Shown here: positions 57,343-64,000 of the stretch, piece by piece
How the letters are laid out: each line of letters opens with the position of its first letter
How positions within the stretch are numbered: the stretch's first letter is position 1
Source of the DNA: Chryseobacterium sp. G0162
GTDB lineage: Bacteria; Bacteroidota; Bacteroidia; Flavobacteriales; Weeksellaceae
Direction of reading: 5' to 3'
Assembly: GCF_003815715.1 (NCBI RefSeq)
Contig: NZ_CP033922.1
Location: 1,890,001-1,954,000, forward strand
DNA length: 64,000 nt
Notes under the pieces: generated by a model
Told to the model about the DNA's origin: nothing
Database searches by the model: none
The model's input: only the letters and a program-made list of their open reading frames with translations
Made by a program: the position numbers and the translations under genes

Positions 57343-58557
57343 TTATAGTTTCATTCTTCCTAGTCCAACTAATAAATTCAGTGCCACAATAAGGTTACCT
57401 TTCTTTTCATAGTCGCCATTAAAGTCTTTTCCGAATGAGAATGTTAGCCTTTGGTTTTTAGTTAGCTCATACTCAAAATTAAGAAGATATTTCCAGGAAG
57501 CTTCAAAATCTGATTTATTCAAAATACTTCTATAAATACATTCTCCACTCAAAAAAAATTTATCATCAAATAGTCTGAATATCAATCGTGAACCCATATC
57601 TAAAGTATGCAGATTTTCTTTTTTCAATGATGGGTTTGCCAAAGATGAATCCGGATTATATAAATATCTGGCCATAAAAATAAATGTTGAAGGATTCTTC
57701 TGCCAATTATAACCACCGGTAAGCCAAGCTCCCACTTTAGATATTTGTGAGTTATTGAATGTATTAGTTCTAAAATCAAGAACGGTTCCCATTGACATAT
57801 CTAAGAAAAGACCAAAGCGTTCCAGTTTAATGTCTTTTGCTATTTTTGTTATTTCCTGTATTTTTTCTTCGTCATCAATTACTTTTTTATGATAGTTCTC
57901 AATATCAATTCTAATTTCTTCGATCTGTTTTTCTAATTCTTTATATTCTACAGTATTTGTTTTTTCAGCATCTTCCAAAAGCCTTTTCTTGTGTAAAAGG
58001 GAGCTGTTGATACGGTCAAGCTCGGCTAATTCCGGACTGGTATTATTCGCCCAGATTCTTCGTTCCTGTAACAATTGATGGACTTCGTGAATTTTATCTA
58101 ATGCACTCATCGTTTCACTATTGAATTTTCCCCTTTTAATAGAAAACTTTATCCCGAAACCTATCCTTGATTTTTCTTCTAAATTCAGATCTTCATCTGC
58201 TGCTATTCCTTTATAAGCTAAAGAAGTTACAAATGTCTGCTTAAATGTTGTAGCAAAATCAGTATTAGCTCTTAAATCCTGATAATTTCCATTCAATTTA
58301 AATGGTGCCAGATCAATAGCAAATGAAGTAGGTAAACTTGAAAAATTACTGGTTCCCTCTCTTAATGCAACCATGATACTTTTAAGATCTGTAGGTTTTT
58401 CAATATCAGAATTAGCAATTCCTAACAGATTCGCTCCTGGTGATGCCTGAGCTCTTAGTATATCTAAGTCTATTCCTTTCTCTTTTTCTTCCTGCCCGAA
58501 ACAAAAATATGAAAGTAAAAGAAGGACTAGTACATAAGTCAATTTTAATGTTTTCAT
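57343..58557 (-). CDS. Exported protein of unknown function with a coiled-coil middle
   Basis: A 404-residue protein, not recognised. It has a signal peptide (LTYVLVLLLLSYFCFGQ). A beta-rich region lies up to about 150 (SLPTSFAIDLAPFKLNG), a charged coiled-coil around 165-245 with many E/K/I/L heptads, and an aromatic beta-strand region to the end (KVGAWLTGGYNW, FIFMARYLY, FFLSGECIYRS, LTFSFGKDF). The strands and the GLGRMKL end suggest an outer-membrane barrel-like part. Last gene of the operon that shares its promoter palindrome with the neighbouring response regulator. Confidence 0.75.
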   Translation of the reverse strand: MKTLKLTYVLVLLLLSYFCFGQEEKEKGIDLDILRAQASPGANLLGIANSDIEKPTDLKSIMVALREGTSNFSSLPTSFAIDLAPFKLNGNYQDLRANTDFATTFKQTFVTSLAYKGIAADEDLNLEEKSRIGFGIKFSIKRGKFNSETMSALDKIHEVHQLLQERRIWANNTSPELAELDRINSSLLHKKRLLEDAEKTNTVEYKELEKQIEEIRIDIENYHKKVIDDEEKIQEITKIAKDIKLERFGLFLDMSMGTVLDFRTNTFNNSQISKVGAWLTGGYNWQKNPSTFIFMARYLYNPDSSLANPSLKKENLHTLDMGSRLIFRLFDDKFFLSGECIYRSILNKSDFEASWKYLLNFEYELTKNQRLTFSFGKDFNGDYEKKGNLIVALNLLVGLGRMKL

Positions 58558-58566
58558 GGCTATTTT

Positions 58567-59049
58567 TTAATAAAATGTAATATGATGTGTATATAATGAA
58601 ACTCCGCCTTCAGTTTTAACTTCAGAAACATGGGTATCATCATAAATAACTTTTCCTGCATTTCTAATCTTTACAGTCAAAATAGTTTTATTGCTCTCTC
58701 TACTTACATCCTGTATAAAAGATTCTATATTCAAAACATGTCCAATAAGCTCATTACATGTTCCTATTAAAATATTGTCAATAGATTCTTTAATGAATTT
58801 ACTTTCCTGATTGGTTCTCAAAACCTTAAGTGTAGCGGATCCTAACTGCCCCTCCCCACCAAAGTAAATTGAAACAGTAATCTGAGATCCATCATCCGGA
58901 AGTCTTATATTTTTAGCAGCAACATATCTGCTGTCATTTTCCTGTGTGCCTGATAAAACACTACCCATCTGTAGTTCCATAATTTTAAGATTGAGTAATT
59001 GAGATTGGGTATTTATAATTCTTGTTAATTGATCTTTTTTAGTTTTCAT
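58567..59049 (-). CDS. Soluble protein of unknown function
   Basis: A 160-residue protein without signal peptide or membrane segment, not recognised. It looks like an alpha-plus-beta protein: a helical start with TRIINTQSQLLNLKIMELQ, then strands with ITVSIYFGGEGQLGSATLKV and SNKTILTVKIRNAGKVIYDD. It is 9 nt upstream of the exported protein and 26 nt downstream of the two-helix protein, so the three are co-transcribed. Confidence 0.7.
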   Translation of the reverse strand: MKTKKDQLTRIINTQSQLLNLKIMELQMGSVLSGTQENDSRYVAAKNIRLPDDGSQITVSIYFGGEGQLGSATLKVLRTNQESKFIKESIDNILIGTCNELIGHVLNIESFIQDVSRESNKTILTVKIRNAGKVIYDDTHVSEVKTEGGVSLYTHHITFY

Positions 59050-59075
59050 AATTTTAGTTTTTAAAGTTTAATAAT

Positions 59076-59402
59076 TTATTTTCTAGGTGAAGGAGATAAA
59101 AGGCCAGCTAAAGCTCCAATGGCTCCTGATGAAATGGTAGCAAAGATGGTTACCAGCTGACTGTCTGGTTCTCCTTCACTCCAAAAGGAAAGAAGAATGA
59201 GTCCTGCGATAATGGCTATAATGGCCAGGCCAAGCATAATCACAATAATCCTGTAAATCCAGTAATCCGTGTCTTTGGGATTTCTTATTTCCACACTTCT
59301 AATGGCCTCTACAGGATTGGTTTTAAACTTCTCCTGAAGATCACTGTTGTTTTTCAAAGCAGTTTCTAAATCTTCAATACTGTCATTAATTAAAGTTTTC
59401 AT
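59076..59402 (-). CDS. Small two-helix membrane protein
   Basis: A 108-residue protein, not recognised. An acidic-amphipathic N-terminal part (DSIEDLETALKNNSDLQEKF) is followed by helix 1 (about 48-71, IVIMLGLAIIAIIAGLILL) and helix 2 (about 84-101, IFATISSGAIGALAGLL) with a short acidic loop. First gene of the three-gene operon, directly behind the palindrome-bearing promoter. Confidence 0.72.
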   Translation of the reverse strand: MKTLINDSIEDLETALKNNSDLQEKFKTNPVEAIRSVEIRNPKDTDYWIYRIIVIMLGLAIIAIIAGLILLSFWSEGEPDSQLVTIFATISSGAIGALAGLLSPSPRK

Positions 59403-59421
59403 GGCTATTGGTTTTATATAT

Positions 59422-59469
59422 CAAAGTTCCCTCTAAAAAATATACCTGTCAATTACACAAAAGGGTGAT
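59422..59469 (-). promoter_or_regulatory. Promoter with regulator palindrome, three-gene operon
   Basis: Minus strand: TTG (59452-59450), 20-nt spacer, GAACTTTG (59429-59422). Directly upstream is ATCACCC-TTTT-GTGTAAT (59469-59452), an imperfect palindrome whose promoter-proximal half GTGTAAT is identical to that at 62350-62367. Spacing of palindrome, -33 and -7 is the same in both promoters. Confidence 0.7.
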
Positions 59470-59472
59470 TAT

Positions 59473-59505
59473 AAAACAAAACCGCACCATTTCTAATGGT
59501 GCGGT
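59473..59505 (-). terminator. Terminator of the two-component operon
   Basis: ACCGCACCATT (59481-59491) pairs with AATGGTGCGGT (59495-59505), with TTTTGTTTT following on the minus strand. Confidence 0.92.
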
Positions 59506-59524
59506 AAATAAAAATTATTAGTAA

Positions 59525-60304
59525 TTACAATGTAACTTTGAAGATCAGATTAGTTCCGGAACTTGTAGAGCATACTTTACACTCCCCTTCCGCTTCACTC
59601 ATCCTTCTTTTCATATTTCTAAGTCCGTTTCCTTCTGATTGTTCTTCAAGAATACCGGTTCCGTTATCCTGAATCTTCATTAAAAAATGATTTTGATTTT
59701 GAGAGAATGAAAGTTTTAGTGTATTTGCCTGACTATGTTTATAGACATTGTTAACCGCTTCTTTTAAGCATAAAAAAAGATTACGTCTCAACTCTGTAGA
59801 AATGGGAGTATCAGAAATAATGTCTTCGCATTCTGAATGAAGGATAATTTTTGTTTTCTTTAAAAAGTTCCCGGTATAAAGTATGGCATAATCAACAAAG
59901 CTTCCTAGTGTATCATTTCCTGAGTTCAGACTCCAAAGCATTTCCCGCATGGAAATATTCATTTCCTCGGAAGTTTTCAGAAGTTCTGCGATATCATTCT
60001 GTAGATCTTCATCATCAGCCTTCTGTTTTAAAAATTCTGCCTGAAGCTTCAGTGCGGAGATACCTGCACCGAGATCATCATGCATATCATGAGAAATACG
60101 TTCACGTTCCTGCTCTATGGATTTTTGCTTTTCCAATTCTTTCTGGAGAAGCTGATTTTGATGTTCTGCTTCCTGAAGTTTCTGTTCCTGTATAAAAAGC
60201 AGTCTTTTTTTATTAAAAAGATAGGTTATAAAAGCCAAACTTATCACTATAAAAACAATGATTATACTTATTAAAAGTATGGTAAGTTTAATCTTGTCCG
60301 GCAT
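59525..60304 (-). CDS. Sensor histidine kinase (HisKA_3 / NarL-type)
   Basis: A 259-residue kinase with one N-terminal membrane helix (about 6-28), a coiled-coil, the HisKA_3 dimer domain with ERISHDMHDDLG (phospho-histidine probably H75), and an HATPase domain: N box ELRRNLFLCLKEAVNNVYKH, G1 IQDNGTGI, G2 GNGLRNMKRRM. I use the ATG at 60304 (MPDKIKLTILL). The frame continues to 60370 inside the upstream gene. No periplasmic sensor domain exists, so the signal may come through the membrane or from the adjacent seven-helix protein. Its partner is the response regulator at 61670. Confidence 0.93.
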   Translation of the reverse strand: MPDKIKLTILLISIIIVFIVISLAFITYLFNKKRLLFIQEQKLQEAEHQNQLLQKELEKQKSIEQERERISHDMHDDLGAGISALKLQAEFLKQKADDEDLQNDIAELLKTSEEMNISMREMLWSLNSGNDTLGSFVDYAILYTGNFLKKTKIILHSECEDIISDTPISTELRRNLFLCLKEAVNNVYKHSQANTLKLSFSQNQNHFLMKIQDNGTGILEEQSEGNGLRNMKRRMSEAEGECKVCSTSSGTNLIFKVTL

Positions 60305-60944
60305 AGCTATTTTTTTTCCATTTAAAATACGAAAAAGTGTATAAGATAATACAGATATAATTTCCGGCAATAAAAAGGATCTTGCTAAAGCTTAAAATAC
60401 CTTTATTAGAATCATTAAAATAATACATGGGAACTGTTCTTAAAATAAAAAAGCTGGCCCAAACAATTTGCGAAAGACTGATCCAGTATAACGGATTATC
60501 TATAATCTTTGCTCCATCAAAATAATAGTTTTTTTTCAAAAGCCATGACAATGAAAGAATGATATAAAAAAAAGAGATAATGAAGCCTAATTTCAAATCG
60601 AAAATATTGTTCAGGAGATCTATTTTCAACACATAAATAAAGAATAAACACAGAGCCGAAAGAATAATTAAAAAAATATTCCAACGCTTTTTATCCCAAT
60701 ACAAATAGAGAAAATAGAACATTGAAAAAATGATATAAAAATTAAATCGTATAGCGTTAGGTTCATCTACCTTTATTATTTTTTCTGCAAAGCCCATGAC
60801 AACATCTACTAATAAAGTGACTAACAGATATATAAAAAAGAAACTTTGGGAATAAAATTTCTTTCTTATTCCCAAAGTGAAAAATAATATTGTAAGCGTT
60901 AATAAACTACAACAATATATATAATAAAATACGGTTAAGGCCAT
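60288..60944 (-). CDS. Seven-helix membrane protein of the two-component operon
   Basis: A 218-residue hydrophobic protein with about seven helices (around 5-25, 33-52, 66-82, 88-106, 117-134, 148-170, 184-208), not recognised by family. Its gene overlaps the kinase start by 17 bp and the preceding gene by 10 bp, so it is in the same operon. The short kinase lacks a sensing domain, so this protein may supply it; this is inference. 7TM domains of the 7TMR-DISM type are an alternative comparison. Confidence 0.75.
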   Translation of the reverse strand: MALTVFYYIYCCSLLTLTILFFTLGIRKKFYSQSFFFIYLLVTLLVDVVMGFAEKIIKVDEPNAIRFNFYIIFSMFYFLYLYWDKKRWNIFLIILSALCLFFIYVLKIDLLNNIFDLKLGFIISFFYIILSLSWLLKKNYYFDGAKIIDNPLYWISLSQIVWASFFILRTVPMYYFNDSNKGILSFSKILFIAGNYICIILYTFSYFKWKKNSYAGQD

Positions 60945-61663
60945 AAACTGGTTATATCAGAAGGATTGCTAAAAGACATCTGTTTACCTTCCGGATCTTG
61001 AGTTTCAAAACAATATTGCATAGCAATTGAAAGTCTTCCTAGTCTTTTTTTATATTCAGGATCGAGAATTGATCCTTTTATTCTTTTAAACAGAATAAAA
61101 CTTATTTTAACATATTTAAAAAATCTCCACATAGCAGAATAAGATTTAGAAATATTAAAATTAAATAGAGCGATATCGTCCACCTCATAAGATACAATGC
61201 GGGTATTAACCATATTGGTTATTCTATCCACATAATCTCCAAGTCCCGCCTCATAATTTTTCTTTTCCTTAAGAAAGTCAACGAGATCCGTTGATGGAAT
61301 TAAATTATATACCGTGAGTCCTCCATTCTGAACTTCTTCCAGACTATAGACTTCATCGTCAGAGTCTAAAGAGACAATACTGTCAGATAAATGGATCATT
61401 AAAGAAATATTTTTATTTTTTTCAACAAAGCAGAAGTTAACATACTTTTTTGAAGATCTTAAAATAATCTGAATAAGCGCTGCGTCAACTATTAAAGAGT
61501 CCGTAAAGGAAATTTCATTTTGGTTTTTTAAGCGTTTAAATTCTCCTGTAAGTTCAATAAAATCACTTTCTGGTAAAGGGCTTACGGCAAAAGCTTCAAG
61601 AAAAGATTTTGGCATTTCTTCAATGTTTTCATGAAAAAAAAGTTCTGATAGTTTGGTTTTCAT
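60935..61663 (-). CDS. Soluble protein of unknown function in the two-component operon
   Basis: A 242-residue protein without signal peptide or membrane helix, not recognised. The N-terminal 100 residues contain LSELFFHENIEEMPKSFLEA, and the middle region looks beta-alpha. A hydrophobic-basic patch near 185-205 (WRFFKYVKISFILFKRIKG) may contact membrane. It starts 6 nt after the response-regulator stop and overlaps the seven-helix gene by 10 bp. Confidence 0.72.
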   Translation of the reverse strand: MKTKLSELFFHENIEEMPKSFLEAFAVSPLPESDFIELTGEFKRLKNQNEISFTDSLIVDAALIQIILRSSKKYVNFCFVEKNKNISLMIHLSDSIVSLDSDDEVYSLEEVQNGGLTVYNLIPSTDLVDFLKEKKNYEAGLGDYVDRITNMVNTRIVSYEVDDIALFNFNISKSYSAMWRFFKYVKISFILFKRIKGSILDPEYKKRLGRLSIAMQYCFETQDPEGKQMSFSNPSDITSLWP

Positions 61664-61669
61664 AATGTC

Positions 61670-62302
61670 TTAGTTTTTAAAATGGTTAAATTTATTAATA
61701 GCCTCCACTTTATTATTGACGTGGAGTTTTCGGTAAATATTTCCCACATGCTTTTTCACAGTATCCATACTGATGCATTTTTTATCGGCAATTTCTTTGT
61801 AGAGAAGTCCCTGTGAAAGAAGTTCAAGAATTTCTTTTTCCCTGCCAGTCAATTCATCGAAGCCTTTAATTTCGGAAAGTGTCCTTTCAAAATGCTGAAG
61901 AACTCTCCGGGCAATAGAGAAGCTCATGGGAGCACCTCCATTATAGACATCCCGAATTGAGGAAAGTATTTTGTCCATGCTTTCTCCTTTCACAAGGTAT
62001 CCTATGGCTCCAGCTTTTAAAGAATTAAAGATCTTTTCATCATCTTCAAAACTGGTACACATAATGAACTGGGTTTCGGGCATGTCTTTTTTAAGCTTTT
62101 CAATGATTTCAATTCCCAGCATATCCTGTAGCTGGATATCCATCATGACAACATTGGGAGAAATATCAGGAAGGTTTTTCAGGGCATCATTCCCATCAAA
62201 GAACTGAGCCACTACTTTCATATCCTGTTGGTAATTGATTACCTTCTTCAACGCATTGTTGTAGTTCTTCTCGTCTTCTACTATGGCAATGGAAATGCTC
62301 AT
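61670..62302 (-). CDS. LuxR/NarL-family response regulator
   Basis: A 210-residue regulator. The receiver domain shows acidic pocket E9-D10, phospho-acceptor D55 (VVMMDIQLQD), T83 and K105. The C-terminal LuxR helix-turn-helix LTGREKEILELLSQGLLYKE through DTVKKHVGNIYRKL covers about 145-205. The start is ATG 62302 (MSISIAIVEDE). A longer reading from TTG 62350 starts inside the -33 element and is rejected. It leads the operon that ends with the kinase, and its promoter carries a perfect palindrome of the size a LuxR dimer binds. Confidence 0.95.
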   Translation of the reverse strand: MSISIAIVEDEKNYNNALKKVINYQQDMKVVAQFFDGNDALKNLPDISPNVVMMDIQLQDMLGIEIIEKLKKDMPETQFIMCTSFEDDEKIFNSLKAGAIGYLVKGESMDKILSSIRDVYNGGAPMSFSIARRVLQHFERTLSEIKGFDELTGREKEILELLSQGLLYKEIADKKCISMDTVKKHVGNIYRKLHVNNKVEAINKFNHFKN

Positions 62303-62319
62303 GTCTTTATTATTTGAAA

Positions 62320-62367
62320 CAAATATCAGCAGAAAATAAAACGGAGTCAATTACACTTTTGTGTAAT
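62320..62367 (-). promoter_or_regulatory. Promoter with regulator palindrome, two-component operon
   Basis: Minus strand: TTG (62350-62348), 20-nt spacer, GATATTTG (62327-62320). The perfect palindrome ATTACAC-N4-GTGTAAT (62367-62350) abuts the -33 element. GA replaces TA in the -7 box, as in the promoter at 59422-59469, consistent with weak promoters that need an activator. Confidence 0.75.
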
Positions 62368-62545
62368 CCTAAAGTTTGAGTTTAGCATTATGGTTAGTTT
62401 TTAATCTTATTAAAATTAATTATTTTTCCAATCCAAAACCATTTTTTTTTAATAAATGTTAATTCACCCTAACCGCATTATATTGAGAATGATTTCATGA
62501 GTCAAAACCAAGAATAAAAAATACAAGTTACTTGTAAAAACAGCA

Positions 62546-62576
62546 AAAAATCATGATATTGTAAGGCATGATTTTT
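62546..62576. repeat. Hairpin AAAAATCATG-N11-CATGATTTTT upstream of the lipoprotein gene
   Basis: Perfect 10-bp arms with an A-run before and a T-run after, about 45 bp upstream of the ATG at 62623. It could be an attenuator, an operator or a stray terminator. No upstream plus-strand gene needs terminating here. Confidence 0.6.
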
Positions 62577-62622
62577 GTAAAATTAAAAGGTAAAAATCAT
62601 ATTGAATTCAAATAATATAATC

Positions 62623-63057
62623 ATGAAAAAAAGTCTTTTAGCACTAGGCGCTGTGCTTACATTAAGTGTAATCAGCTGCAAAAAAAGTGAAAGCGGAAAT
62701 AAGAGTATTATTAAAACAGACAGCTCAGAAACCGTAGTTACAGATAATAACGGAAAGATTGATTCTGTAAATGAAAGTTCAACCATAGTAGATGTCAATG
62801 GTAAAAAATACGAAAAAACAGATTTCGTTTATAAAGCAACAGATGGTACTCTGGTAAAGGTTGTTTTCAAAAATGATCCGAAGGAAAGTACTGTAGCCAT
62901 TACCAGTAACAAAAAAACATTTACTTTACCTAAAACAGATACCAAAGGTGATGAAACCATTTATAAGAAAGATGATATGACTGCAAGAGTAAAAGGTGAT
63001 AGTCTTCACCTTGAGCAAGGCAGCAATATTATTGAATTAAAAAGAACCAAAATATAA
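62623..63057 (+). CDS. Small lipoprotein of unknown function
   Basis: A 144-residue lipoprotein. The signal peptide KKSLLALGAVLTLSV ends in the lipobox VISC (C19). The mature part is polar and lysine/threonine/serine-rich with beta-strand-like segments (KYEKTDFVYKATDGTLVKVV, DSLHLEQGSNIIELKRTKI). It resembles the C-terminal MliC-type lysozyme-inhibitor fold only loosely, and I do not assign it. The start is ATG 62623; the frame opens at a TTG 21 bp upstream that adds nothing. Confidence 0.8.
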   Translation: MKKSLLALGAVLTLSVISCKKSESGNKSIIKTDSSETVVTDNNGKIDSVNESSTIVDVNGKKYEKTDFVYKATDGTLVKVVFKNDPKESTVAITSNKKTFTLPKTDTKGDETIYKKDDMTARVKGDSLHLEQGSNIIELKRTKI

Positions 63058-63062
63058 AAATA

Positions 63063-63089
63063 TAAGCCGTCCCATGGGACGGCTTTTTA
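63063..63089 (+). terminator. Terminator of the lipoprotein gene
   Basis: AAGCCGTCCC (63064-63073) pairs with GGGACGGCTT (63076-63085), followed by TTT. Confidence 0.9.
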
Positions 63090-63146
63090 CATTGACTTTC
63101 TTATTAAGCATAAAATTAGAGTCAACTCTCTATAGTCTATACGGCA

Positions 63147-63178
63147 TAAAAAAAACCATCCGGAATCCGGATGGTTTT
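63147..63178 (-). terminator. Terminator of the rpoA-rplQ operon
   Basis: AAAACCATCCGGA (63152-63164) pairs with TCCGGATGGTTTT (63166-63178). On the minus strand a run of T follows. It lies 21 bp after the rplQ stop. Confidence 0.92.
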
Positions 63179-63199
63179 CATTTTATATCTGAATGAATA

Positions 63200-63712
63200 T
63201 TATTCTTCAGTTTTTTCTTCAGTAGTGTCAGCTTTAGCTTCTTCTACTTTTTCTTCTACAACTGGAGCATCAGCAACAACTGCTGCTTTAGCTGGTGTAG
63301 ATCTTCTGCTTCTTCTTGTAGCTTTTTTCTCTTCAGCATTAGGGTTGTAAAGCTCGTTGAAATCTACCAATTCGATAAGAGCCATATCAGCAGCATCACC
63401 TGGTCTGAAACCTGTCTTAATGATTCTTGTATAACCACCGTTTCTTTCAGCGATTTTAGGAGCTACAGTTCTGAATAATTCAGCAACCGCAAATTTATTT
63501 TGAAGGTAAGAGAATACTACTCTTCTGTTGTGTGTAGTATCTTCTTTTGCTTTTGTTAATAGAGGCTCAACATATACTCTTAAAGCTTTAGCTTTAGCTA
63601 CAGTAGTGTTGATTCTTTTATGCTCAATTAGAGAACAAGCCATATTAGAAAGTAAAGCACTTCTGTGAGAAGCTGTTCTTCCTAAGTGATTGAATTTTTT
63701 ACCGTGTCTCAT
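63200..63712 (-). CDS. rplQ: 50S ribosomal protein L17
   Basis: A 170-residue L17, longer than the 116-130 residues common elsewhere. The core [43 protein letters not shown] and [27 protein letters not shown] (blocks within residues 1-115) is intact. The C-terminal 45 residues are low complexity, first basic (RRSRRS) then acidic (many E with A, V, T), which is frequent in Bacteroidota L17. It follows rpoA by 6 nt, the usual end of the alpha operon. Confidence 0.97.
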   Translation of the reverse strand: MRHGKKFNHLGRTASHRSALLSNMACSLIEHKRINTTVAKAKALRVYVEPLLTKAKEDTTHNRRVVFSYLQNKFAVAELFRTVAPKIAERNGGYTRIIKTGFRPGDAADMALIELVDFNELYNPNAEEKKATRRSRRSTPAKAAVVADAPVVEEKVEEAKADTTEEKTEE

Positions 63713-63718
63713 TATTAA

Positions 63719-64000
63719 TTATTTATCAGCGTCTAACTTATATTTTGCAACGTCGAAACCGAAGTTAAGACCTTTTGAATGCACTAATTCTTCTAGTTCT
63801 GTCAAAGATTTTTTACCAAAATTTCTGAATTTCATCAAATCAGACTTACTGTAAGAAACCAATTCTCCAAGAGTTTCTACTTCCGCTGCTTTTAGACAGT
63901 TAAGGGCTCTTACAGAAAGATCCATATCTGCTAATTTAGACTTAAGAAGTTGTCTTGTGTGAAGAGTTTCTTCATCATATTGAATAGATGCTTTTACAGC
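63719..64000 (-). CDS. rpoA: RNA polymerase alpha subunit, C-terminal part (5' end outside window)
   Basis: The last 93 residues of alpha are visible. The frame is open to the window edge (beginning [19 protein letters not shown]). The alpha-CTD is clear: [20 protein letters not shown] (the SVR/CLK DNA- and activator-contact helix), [21 protein letters not shown] and the end KYKLDADK. It binds UP elements and activators during transcription initiation. Position before rplQ is the conserved ribosomal operon order. Confidence 0.96.
   Translation of the reverse strand, partial: AVKASIQYDEETLHTRQLLKSKLADMDLSVRALNCLKAAEVETLGELVSYSKSDLMKFRNFGKKSLTELEELVHSKGLNFGFDVAKYKLDADK

Noticed and set aside
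62303..62350. TTG start at 62350 for the response regulator
   Set aside because: That TTG is the -33 element of the promoter, and the receiver domain begins normally at MSISIAIVEDE.

Overview
The window is chromosomal DNA from a low-GC member of the Bacteroidota, most likely a Chryseobacterium-type Weeksellaceae. The evidence is AT-rich spacers, start codons without purine-rich Shine-Dalgarno sequences, promoters of the TTG-N18..21-TAnnTTTG type, OMP_b-brl_3 outer-membrane barrels, GG-leader peptides of the MNKKN type, and a 16S rRNA whose 3' tail lacks the CCTCC anti-Shine-Dalgarno core. Identification rests on reading only; no database search was run.

Layout. 1-2800: minus-strand rRNA operon (23S 5' end, tRNA-Ala, tRNA-Ile, complete 16S) with three tandem promoters upstream. 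2801-3930: a repeat-rich stretch without genes. 3931-7872: cysS, a DinB-like gene overlapping folE, and a divergent YghO-like acyltransferase. 8074-18028: one long minus-strand methionine operon. A SAM-I riboswitch leads metX, an ACT-homoserine dehydrogenase, metZ, the N-terminal half of a split metH, a fatty acid desaturase, the C-terminal half of metH and metF, and the operon ends at a clear terminator. 18161-20776: a GH63-like glucosidase. 20982-28566: a MoxR/DUF58/DUF4350/DUF4129/SpoIIM/RDD cluster with an OsmC gene at its end. 28683-38873: housekeeping genes (GNAT, glycosyltransferase plus LpxH-like phosphoesterase, YebC, OmpA-like protein, smpB, ABC-F, M48 protease, recJ, nadD).

38954-49531: a small membrane protein, a tandem pair of outer-membrane barrel proteins, a lipoprotein esterase, a GH43/CBM32 enzyme and two guanidino-modifying enzymes (CtlX and a DDAH/arginine deiminase relative) with a four-helix-bundle gene between them. 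49755-50703: three tandem unannotated 52-54-residue peptides with near-identical leaders ending in Gly-Gly and six-cysteine cores. These are the best candidate for an undescribed system. They converge on an outer-membrane barrel gene preceded by a membrane-anchored AraC-type regulator. 54460-57123: gltA and eno.

57343-62367: a two-component locus (LuxR-type response regulator, unknown soluble protein, seven-helix membrane protein, histidine kinase) followed by a three-gene operon of unknown function. Both operons have the same promoter architecture, with an ATTACAC-N4-GTGTAAT type palindrome directly against the -33 element. This suggests that the regulator controls itself and the neighbouring operon. 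62623-64000: a lipoprotein, rplQ and the 3' part of rpoA.

Several dispersed intergenic repeats occur two or three times in the window. Two families show compensatory changes in their stems. Two unrelated 7-bp tandem repeats are present, one of them abutting the OsmC start codon.
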